From: Flavobacterium sp. UBA6721
Lineage (GTDB): Bacteria; Bacteroidota; Bacteroidia; Flavobacteriales; Flavobacteriaceae
Reading direction: 5' to 3'
Assembly: GCA_002454195.1 (NCBI GenBank)
Contig: DKIJ01000004.1
Coordinates: forward strand, 4,652 to 54,502
Length of the DNA stretch: 49,851 bases
In this document: positions 1-9,100 of the stretch, in pieces
Layout: the number at the start of each line of letters is the position of its first letter
How positions within the stretch are numbered: the stretch's first letter is position 1
Notes under the pieces: model-generated
What the model saw: the letters and a program-made list of their open reading frames with translations, nothing else
Told to the model about the DNA's origin: nothing
Database searches by the model: none
Program-made: the position numbers and the translations under genes

Positions 1-31
1 TCAGGGATTCTGAAACAAGTTCAGAATAAAA

Positions 32-61
32 AAATCCGACTTGTGTGGACAAATCGGATTT
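32..61 (-). terminator. Intrinsic terminator of the minus-strand operon
   Basis: AAATCCGA (32-39) pairs with TCGGATTT (54-61). An inner stem TTGT/ACAA closes a GTGG loop at 45-48. Read on the minus strand the stem is followed by a T run, so it ends transcription of the gene at 67-636. Confidence 0.8.
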
Positions 62-66
62 GGATA

Positions 67-636
67 TTAATTTTCGATGCAGCGTAAGTTTTCGATGAAG
101 TAGGTTTCGGGATGATAGGTTTTTCCGTCCATCTCTGAAACTAAATTTTTCTTGATGATGTAATCCTCGGTGTCGGTGAGGTATTTGATACGCATCAAGG
201 ATACTTTGGAACTTTTTAAGTCTTCCATGGTTCCTTTTAAAAACATAAAGGTACCTACTATGACACGGTTGTCAAAGCCTTTTTCATCGCGCAACATGCT
301 TCCGCAAAATTCGTTGTCGATGTGAAAAAGAGTGATCACTTTTCCGTTGTCTAATTGCAAATAGAGTCTTGAATTTTTGTCAAAACAATTGGCTTTCATG
401 AATCCTTTGCTTTTTTGGATTAATTGTACACTGAGCGTAGGTAAACCATCGGTCATAGACAAGGCGCAAAAGATGTAACTGGATGTTCCTGCAAAGTTTT
501 TTTCGGACATTAGGTATTCTTTTGTACGCTTGTAAGTGCCTAGTGAATCGGTTACATTAATCGAATAGTCACATGGTGTTTGGGCTAGGGTACTGAGTGA
601 AATAAGAAATAAGGCAGTTAATAGTAGTTTTTTCAT
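67..636 (-). CDS. Small exported protein of unknown function
   Basis: I do not recognise the family. The 189-residue protein starts with a clear signal peptide (MKKLLLTALFLISLSTLAQ, probable cleavage after the Q at 19), so it is exported to the periplasm or surface. There is no lipobox Cys, no membrane helix after the signal and no obvious catalytic motif. Five cysteines in the mature part could form disulfides. It is the last gene of a minus-strand run that begins at tsaD and is closed by a strong hairpin terminator. Its start lies 30 bases after the stop of the methyltransferase gene, so it is probably co-transcribed, but it is unrelated in theme to the RNA-modification genes upstream. Confidence 0.75.
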   Translation of the reverse strand: MKKLLLTALFLISLSTLAQTPCDYSINVTDSLGTYKRTKEYLMSEKNFAGTSSYIFCALSMTDGLPTLSVQLIQKSKGFMKANCFDKNSRLYLQLDNGKVITLFHIDNEFCGSMLRDEKGFDNRVIVGTFMFLKGTMEDLKSSKVSLMRIKYLTDTEDYIIKKNLVSEMDGKTYHPETYFIENLRCIEN

Positions 637-666
637 TCGGTATTTATTTGTTTTAATCTTTAGTTG

Positions 667-1848
667 TTATTTTATTTTGGCGCAAATTAATACAATTTTA
701 TTAGTATTAGCATCGGTTGTAAAAAAAGAATAATGATTGCCGCCCTCTTTAATTTTCCATTTTTTGCGAATGTTTTCTACCGTTTCAGGGAAATTACGGG
801 TGGTTATATTAAGAGTTTTTCCGCTCATGTGATTTTTCATTTCGCTTTTGGTGTAGTGAAATGCAGTCTGAATTTCAAAAACACGCCCAGGAAAATCTAC
901 TAATTCCTCCGAAGTATACAAATGAGAGTGTTTGTGTAGTTTGTGAATGGGGAAGGCCGCGGCAACTTCGTCAAATCCGCCCGATTTCATAATGGCGCTA
1001 TTGGGTTCGTACAAATAGCGCAAGGGCAAGCTGTAAGCAGGGGAGTCCGTAGCTTGCTGCATGACAAAGTCAAAGCGGTCTAGATTTCCCTTAGTAATGT
1101 TGGCTGTTTTTAGGGTAATAGCGCCACCATAGTCGCGATGCAATTCCCATAAAAGTTCTTTTACTTCGTTTTCTAAGGCAATGATATGAATGTTTTTGAC
1201 GTTTTTCAATTCGGTCAATCCTGCCGAAATATCTAATAAAGGTGCTGTTTTGATTAAAATAGCATCCGATTTTTCAAAATAGAAATCCAAATTTTCAGGC
1301 ACATTAGGCAAACAGTCTTTGAGCATAAAAACCTTGCCTTTGGCATCATGACGTCGTGAAGGATCGATGTAAATCCAATCCCATTTTTGATTGAGATTCT
1401 TTAAGGTTTCGGCACTGTCGCCAGCATAACATTGAATGTTTGATACCTTAAGTTGGTTGAAATTGTGTTGTACCAATTCTGAAAGTTCAGGATTGATTTC
1501 GCAGTGCGCCACTGCTTCCATTTTTTGGGCAAAATAATAATCGTCTACTCCAAAACCACCGGTTAAATCAATCAAGCTTTTTCCAGAAACCAATTGGCTT
1601 TTGTATTGCGCAGTAGCTTCAGAAGAGGTTTGCTCCACCGAAATTTTACTTGGATAGAGGATATTGGTCGTGTTAAACCAAGTAGGCAATTTGTGTTTTG
1701 CTTTGGCTTTTGCCTCAATTTGACCTAATATCTGTTTCCAATCTACTGCTGGAAATGGATTTTTTTGCAAAGCCAATTGTGTAACCGAAGCATTAATGTG
1801 CTTGTTGATATAATCTTGAATATCGATTTGTAAAATAGAATCTTGCAA
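667..1848 (-). CDS. Class I SAM-dependent methyltransferase with THUMP-like domain
   Basis: The 393-residue protein resembles the Bacteroidota family typified by PG_1098: an N-terminal helical/ferredoxin-like part, a Rossmann methyltransferase core and a C-terminal THUMP-like domain. The SAM site is visible as LIDLTGGFGVDDYYFA near residue 93. The motif IV position reads IDPSRR near residue 161. The target is not known; the THUMP-like tail and the neighbouring rsmE, tsaD and SpoU genes suggest an RNA substrate (inference). It starts 2 bases after the stop of the AI-2E permease gene, which indicates tight co-transcription. Confidence 0.85.
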   Translation of the reverse strand: MQDSILQIDIQDYINKHINASVTQLALQKNPFPAVDWKQILGQIEAKAKAKHKLPTWFNTTNILYPSKISVEQTSSEATAQYKSQLVSGKSLIDLTGGFGVDDYYFAQKMEAVAHCEINPELSELVQHNFNQLKVSNIQCYAGDSAETLKNLNQKWDWIYIDPSRRHDAKGKVFMLKDCLPNVPENLDFYFEKSDAILIKTAPLLDISAGLTELKNVKNIHIIALENEVKELLWELHRDYGGAITLKTANITKGNLDRFDFVMQQATDSPAYSLPLRYLYEPNSAIMKSGGFDEVAAAFPIHKLHKHSHLYTSEELVDFPGRVFEIQTAFHYTKSEMKNHMSGKTLNITTRNFPETVENIRKKWKIKEGGNHYSFFTTDANTNKIVLICAKIK

Positions 1849-1850
1849 TG

Positions 1851-2942
1851 TTAAATATTTTCGGTTAGCACAGTAACAATTTTGTTGTTTGGAAAAAACT
1901 CTTTTGCAATTACTTTTAAACTGGTGTAAATAGGAATTGCGACAACCATTCCAAAAATCCCAAAGGTAATTCCGCTTATCAGTGTTACTAAAAAGATTTC
2001 TAGGGGATGAGAATTGACACTTTTAGAAAAGATTATCGGTTGACTTACATTGTTGTCTATTACCTGAACGATTAAAAATCCGATAACAATGTAAATGGTG
2101 TTAGGTAGCATTTCGGAACCAAAATGGCCTCCAATATTGCTAATTAAAGTTAAAATTGCTGCTAAAACAGTCGCGATTATAGGACCTATGTAGGGTATAA
2201 TGTTGAGCAAAGCACATAAAAAAGCGATGATTAACGCATTTTCATTTCCAAAAATCAGCAGTACAATAAAATACAAAATAAAAACAACAAGTAACTGAAT
2301 CAATAAACCGGTAAGATAACGGGCTAATAACTCGTTGATTTTCTCAATTGAATTTAGAATTTTTTCCTCGTTTTGATCTGGAAGTATCATTTTGGCTTTT
2401 TCTTTAAAAAGGCGTTGGTCCTTAAGTAAAAAGAAAGTGATAAAGAAAACGGAAGCCATTCCAACTCCAAAACTAGCAATAGTATTGATCACTGTATTTA
2501 AAAAATCGGAGAAATAGTTGAAATCAATTTTAGAGGAAAGGTTCGATTCTTTAACCATTTTTTCGACATCTATTTGATGTAAATTAAAGTAGGTTTCTAT
2601 GTTAGATTCAATAATTCCTACTTGATTTTGAAGTGTGTTAGTATCTAATAAAGATAGGTTGTGTGCCTGAGAAATGATTAAAGGAACAAATAATAAAACA
2701 AATCCAATTAAAATTAATACGAATACTAATAATACTGTTATTGAGGCTAGTAAGTCGCTGAATTTTAATTTTTTCTTTAAGAAACGCGCAAAGGGATTAG
2801 CAATTAAACAGAGTACAAGTGAAATTGCGATGTATAAAATAACGGTTTGAATTTTGTAGATAAAAAAGAGAACAAGACTTAGCAGTACTAAACTGCCTAC
2901 TGCTTTTAAAATTCCTCTAGAAATAGTTCTTGATGTTATCAT
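1851..2942 (-). CDS. AI-2E family transporter (TqsA/PerM-type permease)
   Basis: The 363-residue inner-membrane protein has the family layout: two or three N-terminal helices, a soluble stretch (about residues 95-150), then a C-terminal bundle of helices. The conserved core is visible as LLNIIPYIGPIIATVLAAI near residue 247, followed by IDNNVSQPIIFSKSVNSHP. Members export autoinducer-2, act as Na+/H+ antiporters or have unknown substrates, so the substrate cannot be named here. It lies between the SpoU methyltransferase and the THUMP-like methyltransferase genes in the same operon. Confidence 0.88.
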   Translation of the reverse strand: MITSRTISRGILKAVGSLVLLSLVLFFIYKIQTVILYIAISLVLCLIANPFARFLKKKLKFSDLLASITVLLVFVLILIGFVLLFVPLIISQAHNLSLLDTNTLQNQVGIIESNIETYFNLHQIDVEKMVKESNLSSKIDFNYFSDFLNTVINTIASFGVGMASVFFITFFLLKDQRLFKEKAKMILPDQNEEKILNSIEKINELLARYLTGLLIQLLVVFILYFIVLLIFGNENALIIAFLCALLNIIPYIGPIIATVLAAILTLISNIGGHFGSEMLPNTIYIVIGFLIVQVIDNNVSQPIIFSKSVNSHPLEIFLVTLISGITFGIFGMVVAIPIYTSLKVIAKEFFPNNKIVTVLTENI

Positions 2943-2976
2943 TTGGGTGCGATTTAGTCCCTAAAGATAAAAAATA

Positions 2977-3480
2977 TCAGATTAATTTAGAGGTTATTTC
3001 ATATAAAGCTATACTTGCTGCTTGTGCCACATTCATACTGCTGTTTTTACCGTACATAGTAATGTGTACAATTTGATTTGAAACGGCTAAAAGGGACTCG
3101 CTAATGCCGTATATTTCGCTCCCAATAAGCAGTGCAATTTTTTTGTTTTGAGGTAAATGTACTTCTTTGAGTGCTTTGCTGTTAGAAGCAATTTCGAGTG
3201 AGATAATCTCATAATTTTGTTCTTGAAGGTGTTGTATTAAACTCTCGTTTTCTTCAAAAACTTGGTAAGGAACGCTTAAATGAGTACTTCGGCTTGTTTT
3301 GTTTATCTTTCTGGGATTCAGTGGGATATCTTTACCTATAAATAGTATCTTTTCTACACCAAAAGCTTCTCCAATTCTAAAAAGCGAACCAATGTTTTGC
3401 TGAAAATAAATGTGGTCGCAAACTAGGGTTATTGGGAATTGAGAAGTTTCAAAAGTTGTTTCTTGGTGAGTTAATTGCAC
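2977..3480 (-). CDS. SpoU/TrmH family RNA 2'-O-methyltransferase
   Basis: The 167-residue protein is a minimal SPOUT (trefoil-knot) methyltransferase without an accessory RNA-binding domain. Motif 1 is FQQNIGSLFRIGEAFGVEKI near residue 27, with the conserved N and R. Motif 2 is LLIGSEIYGISE near residue 117. Motif 3 is SSMNVAQAASIALYE near residue 147, the SLNVA-type SAM-binding loop. It transfers a methyl group to a ribose 2'-OH in tRNA or rRNA; size and architecture resemble TrmL more than TrmH, but the target base cannot be read from the sequence. It lies 5 bases after the DUF4159 gene. Confidence 0.87.
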   Translation of the reverse strand: MQLTHQETTFETSQFPITLVCDHIYFQQNIGSLFRIGEAFGVEKILFIGKDIPLNPRKINKTSRSTHLSVPYQVFEENESLIQHLQEQNYEIISLEIASNSKALKEVHLPQNKKIALLIGSEIYGISESLLAVSNQIVHITMYGKNSSMNVAQAASIALYEITSKLI

Positions 3481-3485
3481 AGCTA

Positions 3486-4124
3486 TTAATTGTTAAAAAT
3501 ATAATGAATAATATTAGCTCCCATTTTTAAAGCTTTTTCGCGAACTGAAATTGGGTCGTTGTGTACTTCGGTATCTTCCCAACCATCGCCTAAATCACAT
3601 TCGAAAGTATAAAGTAATACTAATCGATTGTCGATAAAGATGCCAAAAGCCTGCGGACGTTTCCCTTCGTGTTCGTGAATTTTAGGTAAGCCATTAGCAA
3701 AAACAAATGGTTTTTGAAAAAGCGCATGCGTACTTGGGATTTCTACCAAGGCTCTATCTGGAAATATTTTTTTGATTTCTTTACGAACGTATTGGTCCAT
3801 ACCATAATTATCATCGATATGTAAAAAGCCCCCGCCTTTTAAATATTTTTGAAGATTATGTACGTCCGAAGGACTAAAAACGACATTACCGTGTCCTGTC
3901 ATGTGGAGGAAAGGATAAGAGAAAATATCAGGATTTCCTGGTTCTACCGTTTTAGGTTTGGGATTAATAGTCGTGTTGATATTGCTATTGCAAAAACGTA
4001 TCAAATTAGGTAACGCCGTTGGGTTAGCATACCAATCACCACCACCACTGTATTTTACCAAAGCAATTTCTTGGGAAAAAGAAGTGAAAGAAATACATAG
4101 TAAAACAAGATACAATTTTTTCAT
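3486..4124 (-). CDS. Exported DUF4159 domain protein
   Basis: A signal peptide (MKKLYLVLLCISFTSFSQ) precedes a DUF4159 domain that fills the rest of the 212 residues. Visible family features are LVKYSGGGDWYANP near residue 23, FLHMTGHGNV near residue 72, GGGFLHIDDNYG near residue 96 and a GDGWED segment near residue 180. The fold resembles a class I glutamine amidotransferase-like domain, but its function is not established. Its leader contains the inverted-repeat element at 4130-4217, whose A/C-rich arm ends at the start codon. It lies within the tsaD-rsmE operon. Confidence 0.85.
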   Translation of the reverse strand: MKKLYLVLLCISFTSFSQEIALVKYSGGGDWYANPTALPNLIRFCNSNINTTINPKPKTVEPGNPDIFSYPFLHMTGHGNVVFSPSDVHNLQKYLKGGGFLHIDDNYGMDQYVRKEIKKIFPDRALVEIPSTHALFQKPFVFANGLPKIHEHEGKRPQAFGIFIDNRLVLLYTFECDLGDGWEDTEVHNDPISVREKALKMGANIIHYIFNN

Positions 4125-4129
4125 TTTTT

Positions 4130-4217
4130 AAGTCCTTAGTAGTTAGTCCTTAGTTTTTTAGTCCTCTGTTAATTAATCCCGTCCAGTGCTATGGACTAAG
4201 GACTCAAAAGCTAGGGA
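4130..4217 (-). repeat. Intergenic inverted-repeat leader element A
   Basis: The gap between rsmE and the DUF4159 gene is built of repeated TTAGTCC-type units. AGTCCTTAG occurs twice on the plus strand (from 4131 and 4145), and the complementary GGACTAAGGACT lies at 4193-4204 with a further GGGACTA at 4214-4220. Read on the minus strand it gives a G/T-containing arm, a spacer and an A/C-rich arm that ends a few bases before the ATG at 4124. The architecture matches the elements at 21064, 35280 and 39891. Confidence 0.6.
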
Positions 4218-4925
4218 CTATTCTTCATTAAAAAACACCACACTATGACAAGCGACCACTGCTGCGGTTTCAGTTCTCAATCGGGTGTTGCCTAAAGATA
4301 CCGGAATGTAATTGTTTTCAAGAGCCAAATTGATTTCTTTGGTCGAAAAATCGCCTTCTGGACCTATTAGTAAAGTAACGTCTTCATTGGCTTTTAAAAC
4401 CGATTTGAGTGTTTTTTTGTTGGTTTCTTCACAGTGAGCGATGAGTTGTAAACCTTTGTGTTGTTTGCGGATGAATTCCTTGAAAGTTAGGGCATCATTC
4501 AACTTCGGTAAAAACAATTCGTTACATTGTTTCAAGGCAGATAAAACAATTTTGTCAAAACGCTCTTTATTGATGACTTTTCTTTCGGAGCGATCACAGA
4601 TAATTGGTGTGATTTCCTGAATACCAATTTCGGTTACTTTTTCTAAAAACCATTCAAAACGGTCGTTCATTTTTGTAGGTGCAACAGCTAAATGCAAATG
4701 GAATTTTGAAGCTTCTTTTTTCTCAAACGCATTAATTTGAACGGTGCATTTAGTATCGGAAGCTAAAATTATTTCGCATTCAAATAAATAGCCCAATCCA
4801 TTGGTTACAAATAAAATATCGCCATCTTTTTTTCGTAAAACTTTAATGATGTGTTTGCTTTCTTCTTTATCAAATGAAAAAGAAGTCGTTTGTTCGTCAA
4901 TCGTTGGATTGTAAAATAATTGCAT
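4218..4925 (-). CDS. rsmE: 16S rRNA (uracil(1498)-N(3))-methyltransferase
   Basis: This SPOUT enzyme methylates N3 of U1498 in 16S rRNA of the 30S subunit. The 235-residue length is typical. The N-terminal PUA-like domain is followed by the knot: VTEIGIQEITPIICDRSERK near residue 98, LLIGPEGDFSTKEINLA near residue 191 and LGNTRLRTETAAV near residue 212, the usual signature. The ATG lies 2 bases after the tsaD stop, so the two are translated from one message. TsaD acts on tRNA A37, and together they mark an RNA-modification operon. Confidence 0.95.
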   Translation of the reverse strand: MQLFYNPTIDEQTTSFSFDKEESKHIIKVLRKKDGDILFVTNGLGYLFECEIILASDTKCTVQINAFEKKEASKFHLHLAVAPTKMNDRFEWFLEKVTEIGIQEITPIICDRSERKVINKERFDKIVLSALKQCNELFLPKLNDALTFKEFIRKQHKGLQLIAHCEETNKKTLKSVLKANEDVTLLIGPEGDFSTKEINLALENNYIPVSLGNTRLRTETAAVVACHSVVFFNEE

Positions 4926-4927
4926 GG

Positions 4928-5950
4928 TTAAAATTGGATTCGCGCTTTTGAAACTACCGAAGCACTTTCAAAATGTTGGGATAAGTATTTTTGATAACCT
5001 ACAATTCCTATCATTGCTGCATTGTCGGTTGTGTATTCAAATTTTGGGACAAAGGTTTTCCAACCGTATTTTTGTTCCGCTTCTTTGAGGTTTTTTCTAA
5101 TTCCAGAATTAGCCGAAACACCTCCACCAATAGCAATTTGTTTGATACCAGTTTCTTTTATAGCTAATTTTAATTTATCCATTAATATTTCAATGATGGT
5201 GTGCTGGATAGAAGCACAAATATCATTGATATTCTCATCGATAAAATTAGGATTCTCGGCTTTGTTTTTTTGGATAAAATACAAAATAGCTGTTTTTAAT
5301 CCTGAAAAACTAAAGTCTAATCCGGGAACTTTTGGTTTGGTAAACGAAAAAGCTTTTGGATTACCTAATTGGGCATTTTTGTCTACTAGTGGGCCACCAG
5401 GGTAGGGTAAACCAAGAATTTTAGCCGTTTTATCAAATGCTTCACCAACAGCGTCATCTGTAGTTTCGCCAATGATTGTCATATCAAAGAAATTATCAAC
5501 TCTAACAATTTGGGTATGACCACCGCTGATTGTCAATGCGATAAAAGGGAATTCGGGTTTGTCGTATCCTTCTTCGTCAATAAAATGCGCCAAAATATGT
5601 GCTTGCATGTGGTTTACCGCAATTAAAGGAATATCTAAGGCAAGTGCCATCGATTTGGCAAAGGAACTTCCTACTAGCAAGGAGCCCATTAGTCCTGGGC
5701 CTTGGGTAAATGCGATAGCTGATAGTTGTTCTTTTTTAATATTAGCTTTTTTCAAAGCGGCATCTATAACGGGAACTATATTTTGTTGGTGTGCACGTGA
5801 AGCTAGTTCAGGAACTACACCTCCATATTGGTTATGAATTAGCTGATTAGCTACAACATTCGATAATACTTTATCGTTACATAAAACAGCTGCGGCAGTA
5901 TCGTCACAGGAACTTTCGATAGCTAGAATATAAACCTCGGGATTTAGCAT
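4928..5950 (-). CDS. tsaD: tRNA N6-adenosine threonylcarbamoyltransferase
   Basis: TsaD (Kae1/Gcp, ASKHA fold) transfers threonylcarbamoyl from TC-AMP to A37 of ANN-decoding tRNAs, together with TsaB and TsaE. The start AIESSCDDTAAAVL, the metal-binding HMQAHILAH (HxxxH), and SGGHTQIV, GEAFDKTAKILGLPYPGG and IGGGVSANSGIR are all present in order. The frame stays open to a TTG at 5962, but I chose the ATG at 5950, which gives 340 residues and the normal N-terminus. It is the first gene of the seven-gene minus-strand operon and is divergent from tamB. Confidence 0.96.
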   Translation of the reverse strand: MLNPEVYILAIESSCDDTAAAVLCNDKVLSNVVANQLIHNQYGGVVPELASRAHQQNIVPVIDAALKKANIKKEQLSAIAFTQGPGLMGSLLVGSSFAKSMALALDIPLIAVNHMQAHILAHFIDEEGYDKPEFPFIALTISGGHTQIVRVDNFFDMTIIGETTDDAVGEAFDKTAKILGLPYPGGPLVDKNAQLGNPKAFSFTKPKVPGLDFSFSGLKTAILYFIQKNKAENPNFIDENINDICASIQHTIIEILMDKLKLAIKETGIKQIAIGGGVSANSGIRKNLKEAEQKYGWKTFVPKFEYTTDNAAMIGIVGYQKYLSQHFESASVVSKARIQF

Positions 5951-6151
5951 AAAAAGGCACAAATTTTGGGTTATCTTTTTAGAAACCGATTTTATTTTTT
6001 ATAATTTTACGGCGCAGCCAAAATTAAAGAATTTTTATTAAAGGTTTCGCTCTTTCCTCGAGCAAAATAATATTTAATCAATAATAAACGAAACTATATC
6101 AAAAAAGCGATTAAAATAACTTCGAATATAATTCTGGGGCTCATCATTCTT

Positions 6152-9100
6152 TTGTTGGTGCTTTCTATAGCTTTGTCGTTGCCTTTTGTCCAAACCCAAG
6201 TGGGTAAATATTTGATGAATGAAATCAATAAGGATTTTGGGACTAATATTAGTCTTGATAAAGTAAAGATTTCTGTTTTTGGTGGAGTGAAAATCCAAAA
6301 TGTCCTGATATTAGATCATCATAAAGATACTTTAATCTATTCGAAAATTGTAAATACTAATTTATTAGACTTAAATGCGGTTTTAGAAGGCGATTTGATT
6401 TTTAAAAGGATTCGTTTAGACGGGGTTTTATTTGACATGAAGACCTACAAGAACGAGAAGAAAACCAATATGGATGTTTTTATAGAGTCTTTTGATTCGG
6501 GAAAACCTTCAACGGGTAAGCATACTCTTTTTATTGCTGATAAGGCTTCTATTAATCATGCTCATTTTAGATTGTATGATTACAACAGAGCCATTCCTAA
6601 AGATGTTGATTTTACGAGAGTCAATGCCGAGTTGACCAATTTTAAACTCTACGGTCCAGACGTAGATATCTTGATTGATAAGTTGTCTTTTTTAGATGAC
6701 AGAGGTTTATTTGTTGAGGATTTAAGTACTGTATTTAGTTATACAAAGAAAAGAATCCAACTTAAAAAATTAGAATTACAAACGCCCAATTCAAAAATCA
6801 AAGCCGATTTGACTTTGAATTACAAGATACAGGATTTCGCCAAATTTAATGATAGGGTAAAATGGGATTTGAAGATTCATTCTGCCTCAGTAGGGACAAA
6901 CGATGTGCGGTGTTTTTATGATGGGTTGGCTAAAAATCAGGTTTTTTATCTTAAAAAGACAAATTTAAGCGGAACTTTAAATGACTTGTATGTAAATCAT
7001 CTTCGATTTGTGGATTCTAATCAATCGCGCATGGAAGGCGACATTCGATTCAAAAATATTTTTGGCAAAACCCATCAGCGTTTTTATATGGATGGCGATT
7101 TTAGTCAAATCAATTCTAGTTATGTGAAGCTAGTTAAATTGATGCCTGAAGTTTTAGGAAAGAAATTGCCTTTAGAGTTAAAAACCTTAGGTGATTTTTG
7201 GATGGAAGGTAGTATCCAGCTTACGGCTACTGCTGTAGATGCGGCTTTAAATATGCGTTCACAAATAGGTAGAGTACAATCGGTTTTTTCCATGACTGAT
7301 ATCGATTTTATTGACAAAGCAACCTATAACGGCAATGTAGTCTTTGAGGAATTTGATGCGGGTGCATTTTTAAATCGTAGCGATTTAGGATTGGTTAGTA
7401 TGGATGTGAACGTTGATGGAAAGGGATTTACTAAAAAATATTTGAATACTCAAATTAAAGGGGATATTAGAAAAGTGCATTATAATAGTTATACTTACAA
7501 TAATATTACACTTAATGGTAACTTTAAGTTGCCGTACTACAAAGGGCACATAAATGTTGAAGATCCTAATTTAAAAATGGATTTTGATGGTTTGCTAGAT
7601 TTGAGTGCTAAGGAAAACAAATATGATTTCCGAATTCAAGTGGCTGAAGCTAATTTGAGTAAGCTGAAGTTGGTTAATGAACCGATTTCTAATTTTAAAG
7701 GTGATGTTGAAGTGCAGCTTACAGGGAACACTATTGAAAACTTACAAGGGAATGTTTACATCAAAAAAACATCCTATCAAAATGTAAAAGATACCTATAC
7801 TTTTGATGATTTTACGGTTCATTCTGCTTTCGATAAAGCAGGAATTCGAACCCTTACAATTAACTCTCCTGATATTGTAGAAGGTGAAGTGGTAGGACGT
7901 TTTCAGTTTAAACAATTGGGTAAATTGACCCGAAACTCTTTAGGAAGTTTGTACACGAATTTCAAACCAGAGAAAGTAAACAAAGGTCAGTTTTTGAAGT
8001 TTAATTTTACGGTGTACAATAAAATTATTGAAATTTTATATCCTGAAATTGGTTTAGCTACTAATACAGTTTTGAAAGGTTCGATTAAATCAGATACCCA
8101 GGAGTTTAAATTGAATTTTAATTCACCTAAAATTACCTATGCTAAAAACAGCTTTGATAATATCCGTGTATCGGTAGATAATAAAAATCCCCTGTATAAT
8201 GCTTATGTAGAATTAGATAGTATAAAAACGCCTTACTATAAAATGCGTGATTTTAGTTTGATTAATATTACAACCAAAGATACTTTGCTATTCCGTTCGG
8301 AATTTAAAGGAGGAGATAAAGGCGAAGATTTTTTCAGTTTGAACTTGTATCATACGATTGATAAGGATAATAACAATGTGGTGGGTATCAGTAAATCGGA
8401 AATGAAGTTTAAGGAGAATTTTTGGTATTTGAATCAAAAAGATAGTCCCGATAATAAAATTGTCTTCGATAAAATGTTGCATCATTTTGTTTTTGATGAT
8501 ATTATTTTGTCACATGAAAATCAGTCCATCACTCTTAAAGGCGATTTAAGTGGTCCTTCAAAAAAAGATTTAGAGCTTAATTTTGATAATGTCGATTTGT
8601 ACAAGGTTACGCCATTGAGTAGTAATTTTGTTTTTAATGGTAATCTAAATGGTACCGTTCATTTTAAGCAAAATAATCAAATTTACAAACCAACCGCTTC
8701 TTTAGTAGTCGATAATTTGAATATTAACAAGACCGAGTTAGGAGTGCTTAAGTTTGATATTGAAGGCGATGAAACTTTAGAGAAATTTACAATTGATACC
8801 TATTTGAACAATGAAAATTTAGAATCACTAAATGCTAATGGATCTTTCGAAATTGTAAATAACAAGACGATTTTGGATTTAAAACTCTCCCTCGATAAAT
8901 TCAATTTAGGGGTTTTTAGTTCGCTAGGTGGCGATGTTCTTTCGAATATTAGAGGATTTGTTACGGGGAACTCAGTGATTAGTGGTGATGTTAACAGTCC
9001 AAAAGTAAGTGGACGTTTGTTTGTGGATAAGGCAGGTTTGACTATTCCTTATTTGAATGTAGATTATCAGTTAAATGATCGTTCGATAGTTGATTTGGTC

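Noticed and set aside
7..27. Perfect hairpin ATTCTGAA-ACAAG-TTCAGAAT at the window edge
   Set aside because: It has no T run in a useful direction and lies next to a clear terminator. Its context is cut off by the window start, so I could not assign a role.
5022..5837. Plus-strand open frames inside tsaD
   Set aside because: They are the complement of strongly conserved tsaD motifs and have no family resemblance.
6002..6009. TAATTTTA as tamB promoter box
   Set aside because: It lacks the final G and has no TTG at the right distance (nearest is 33 bases away).
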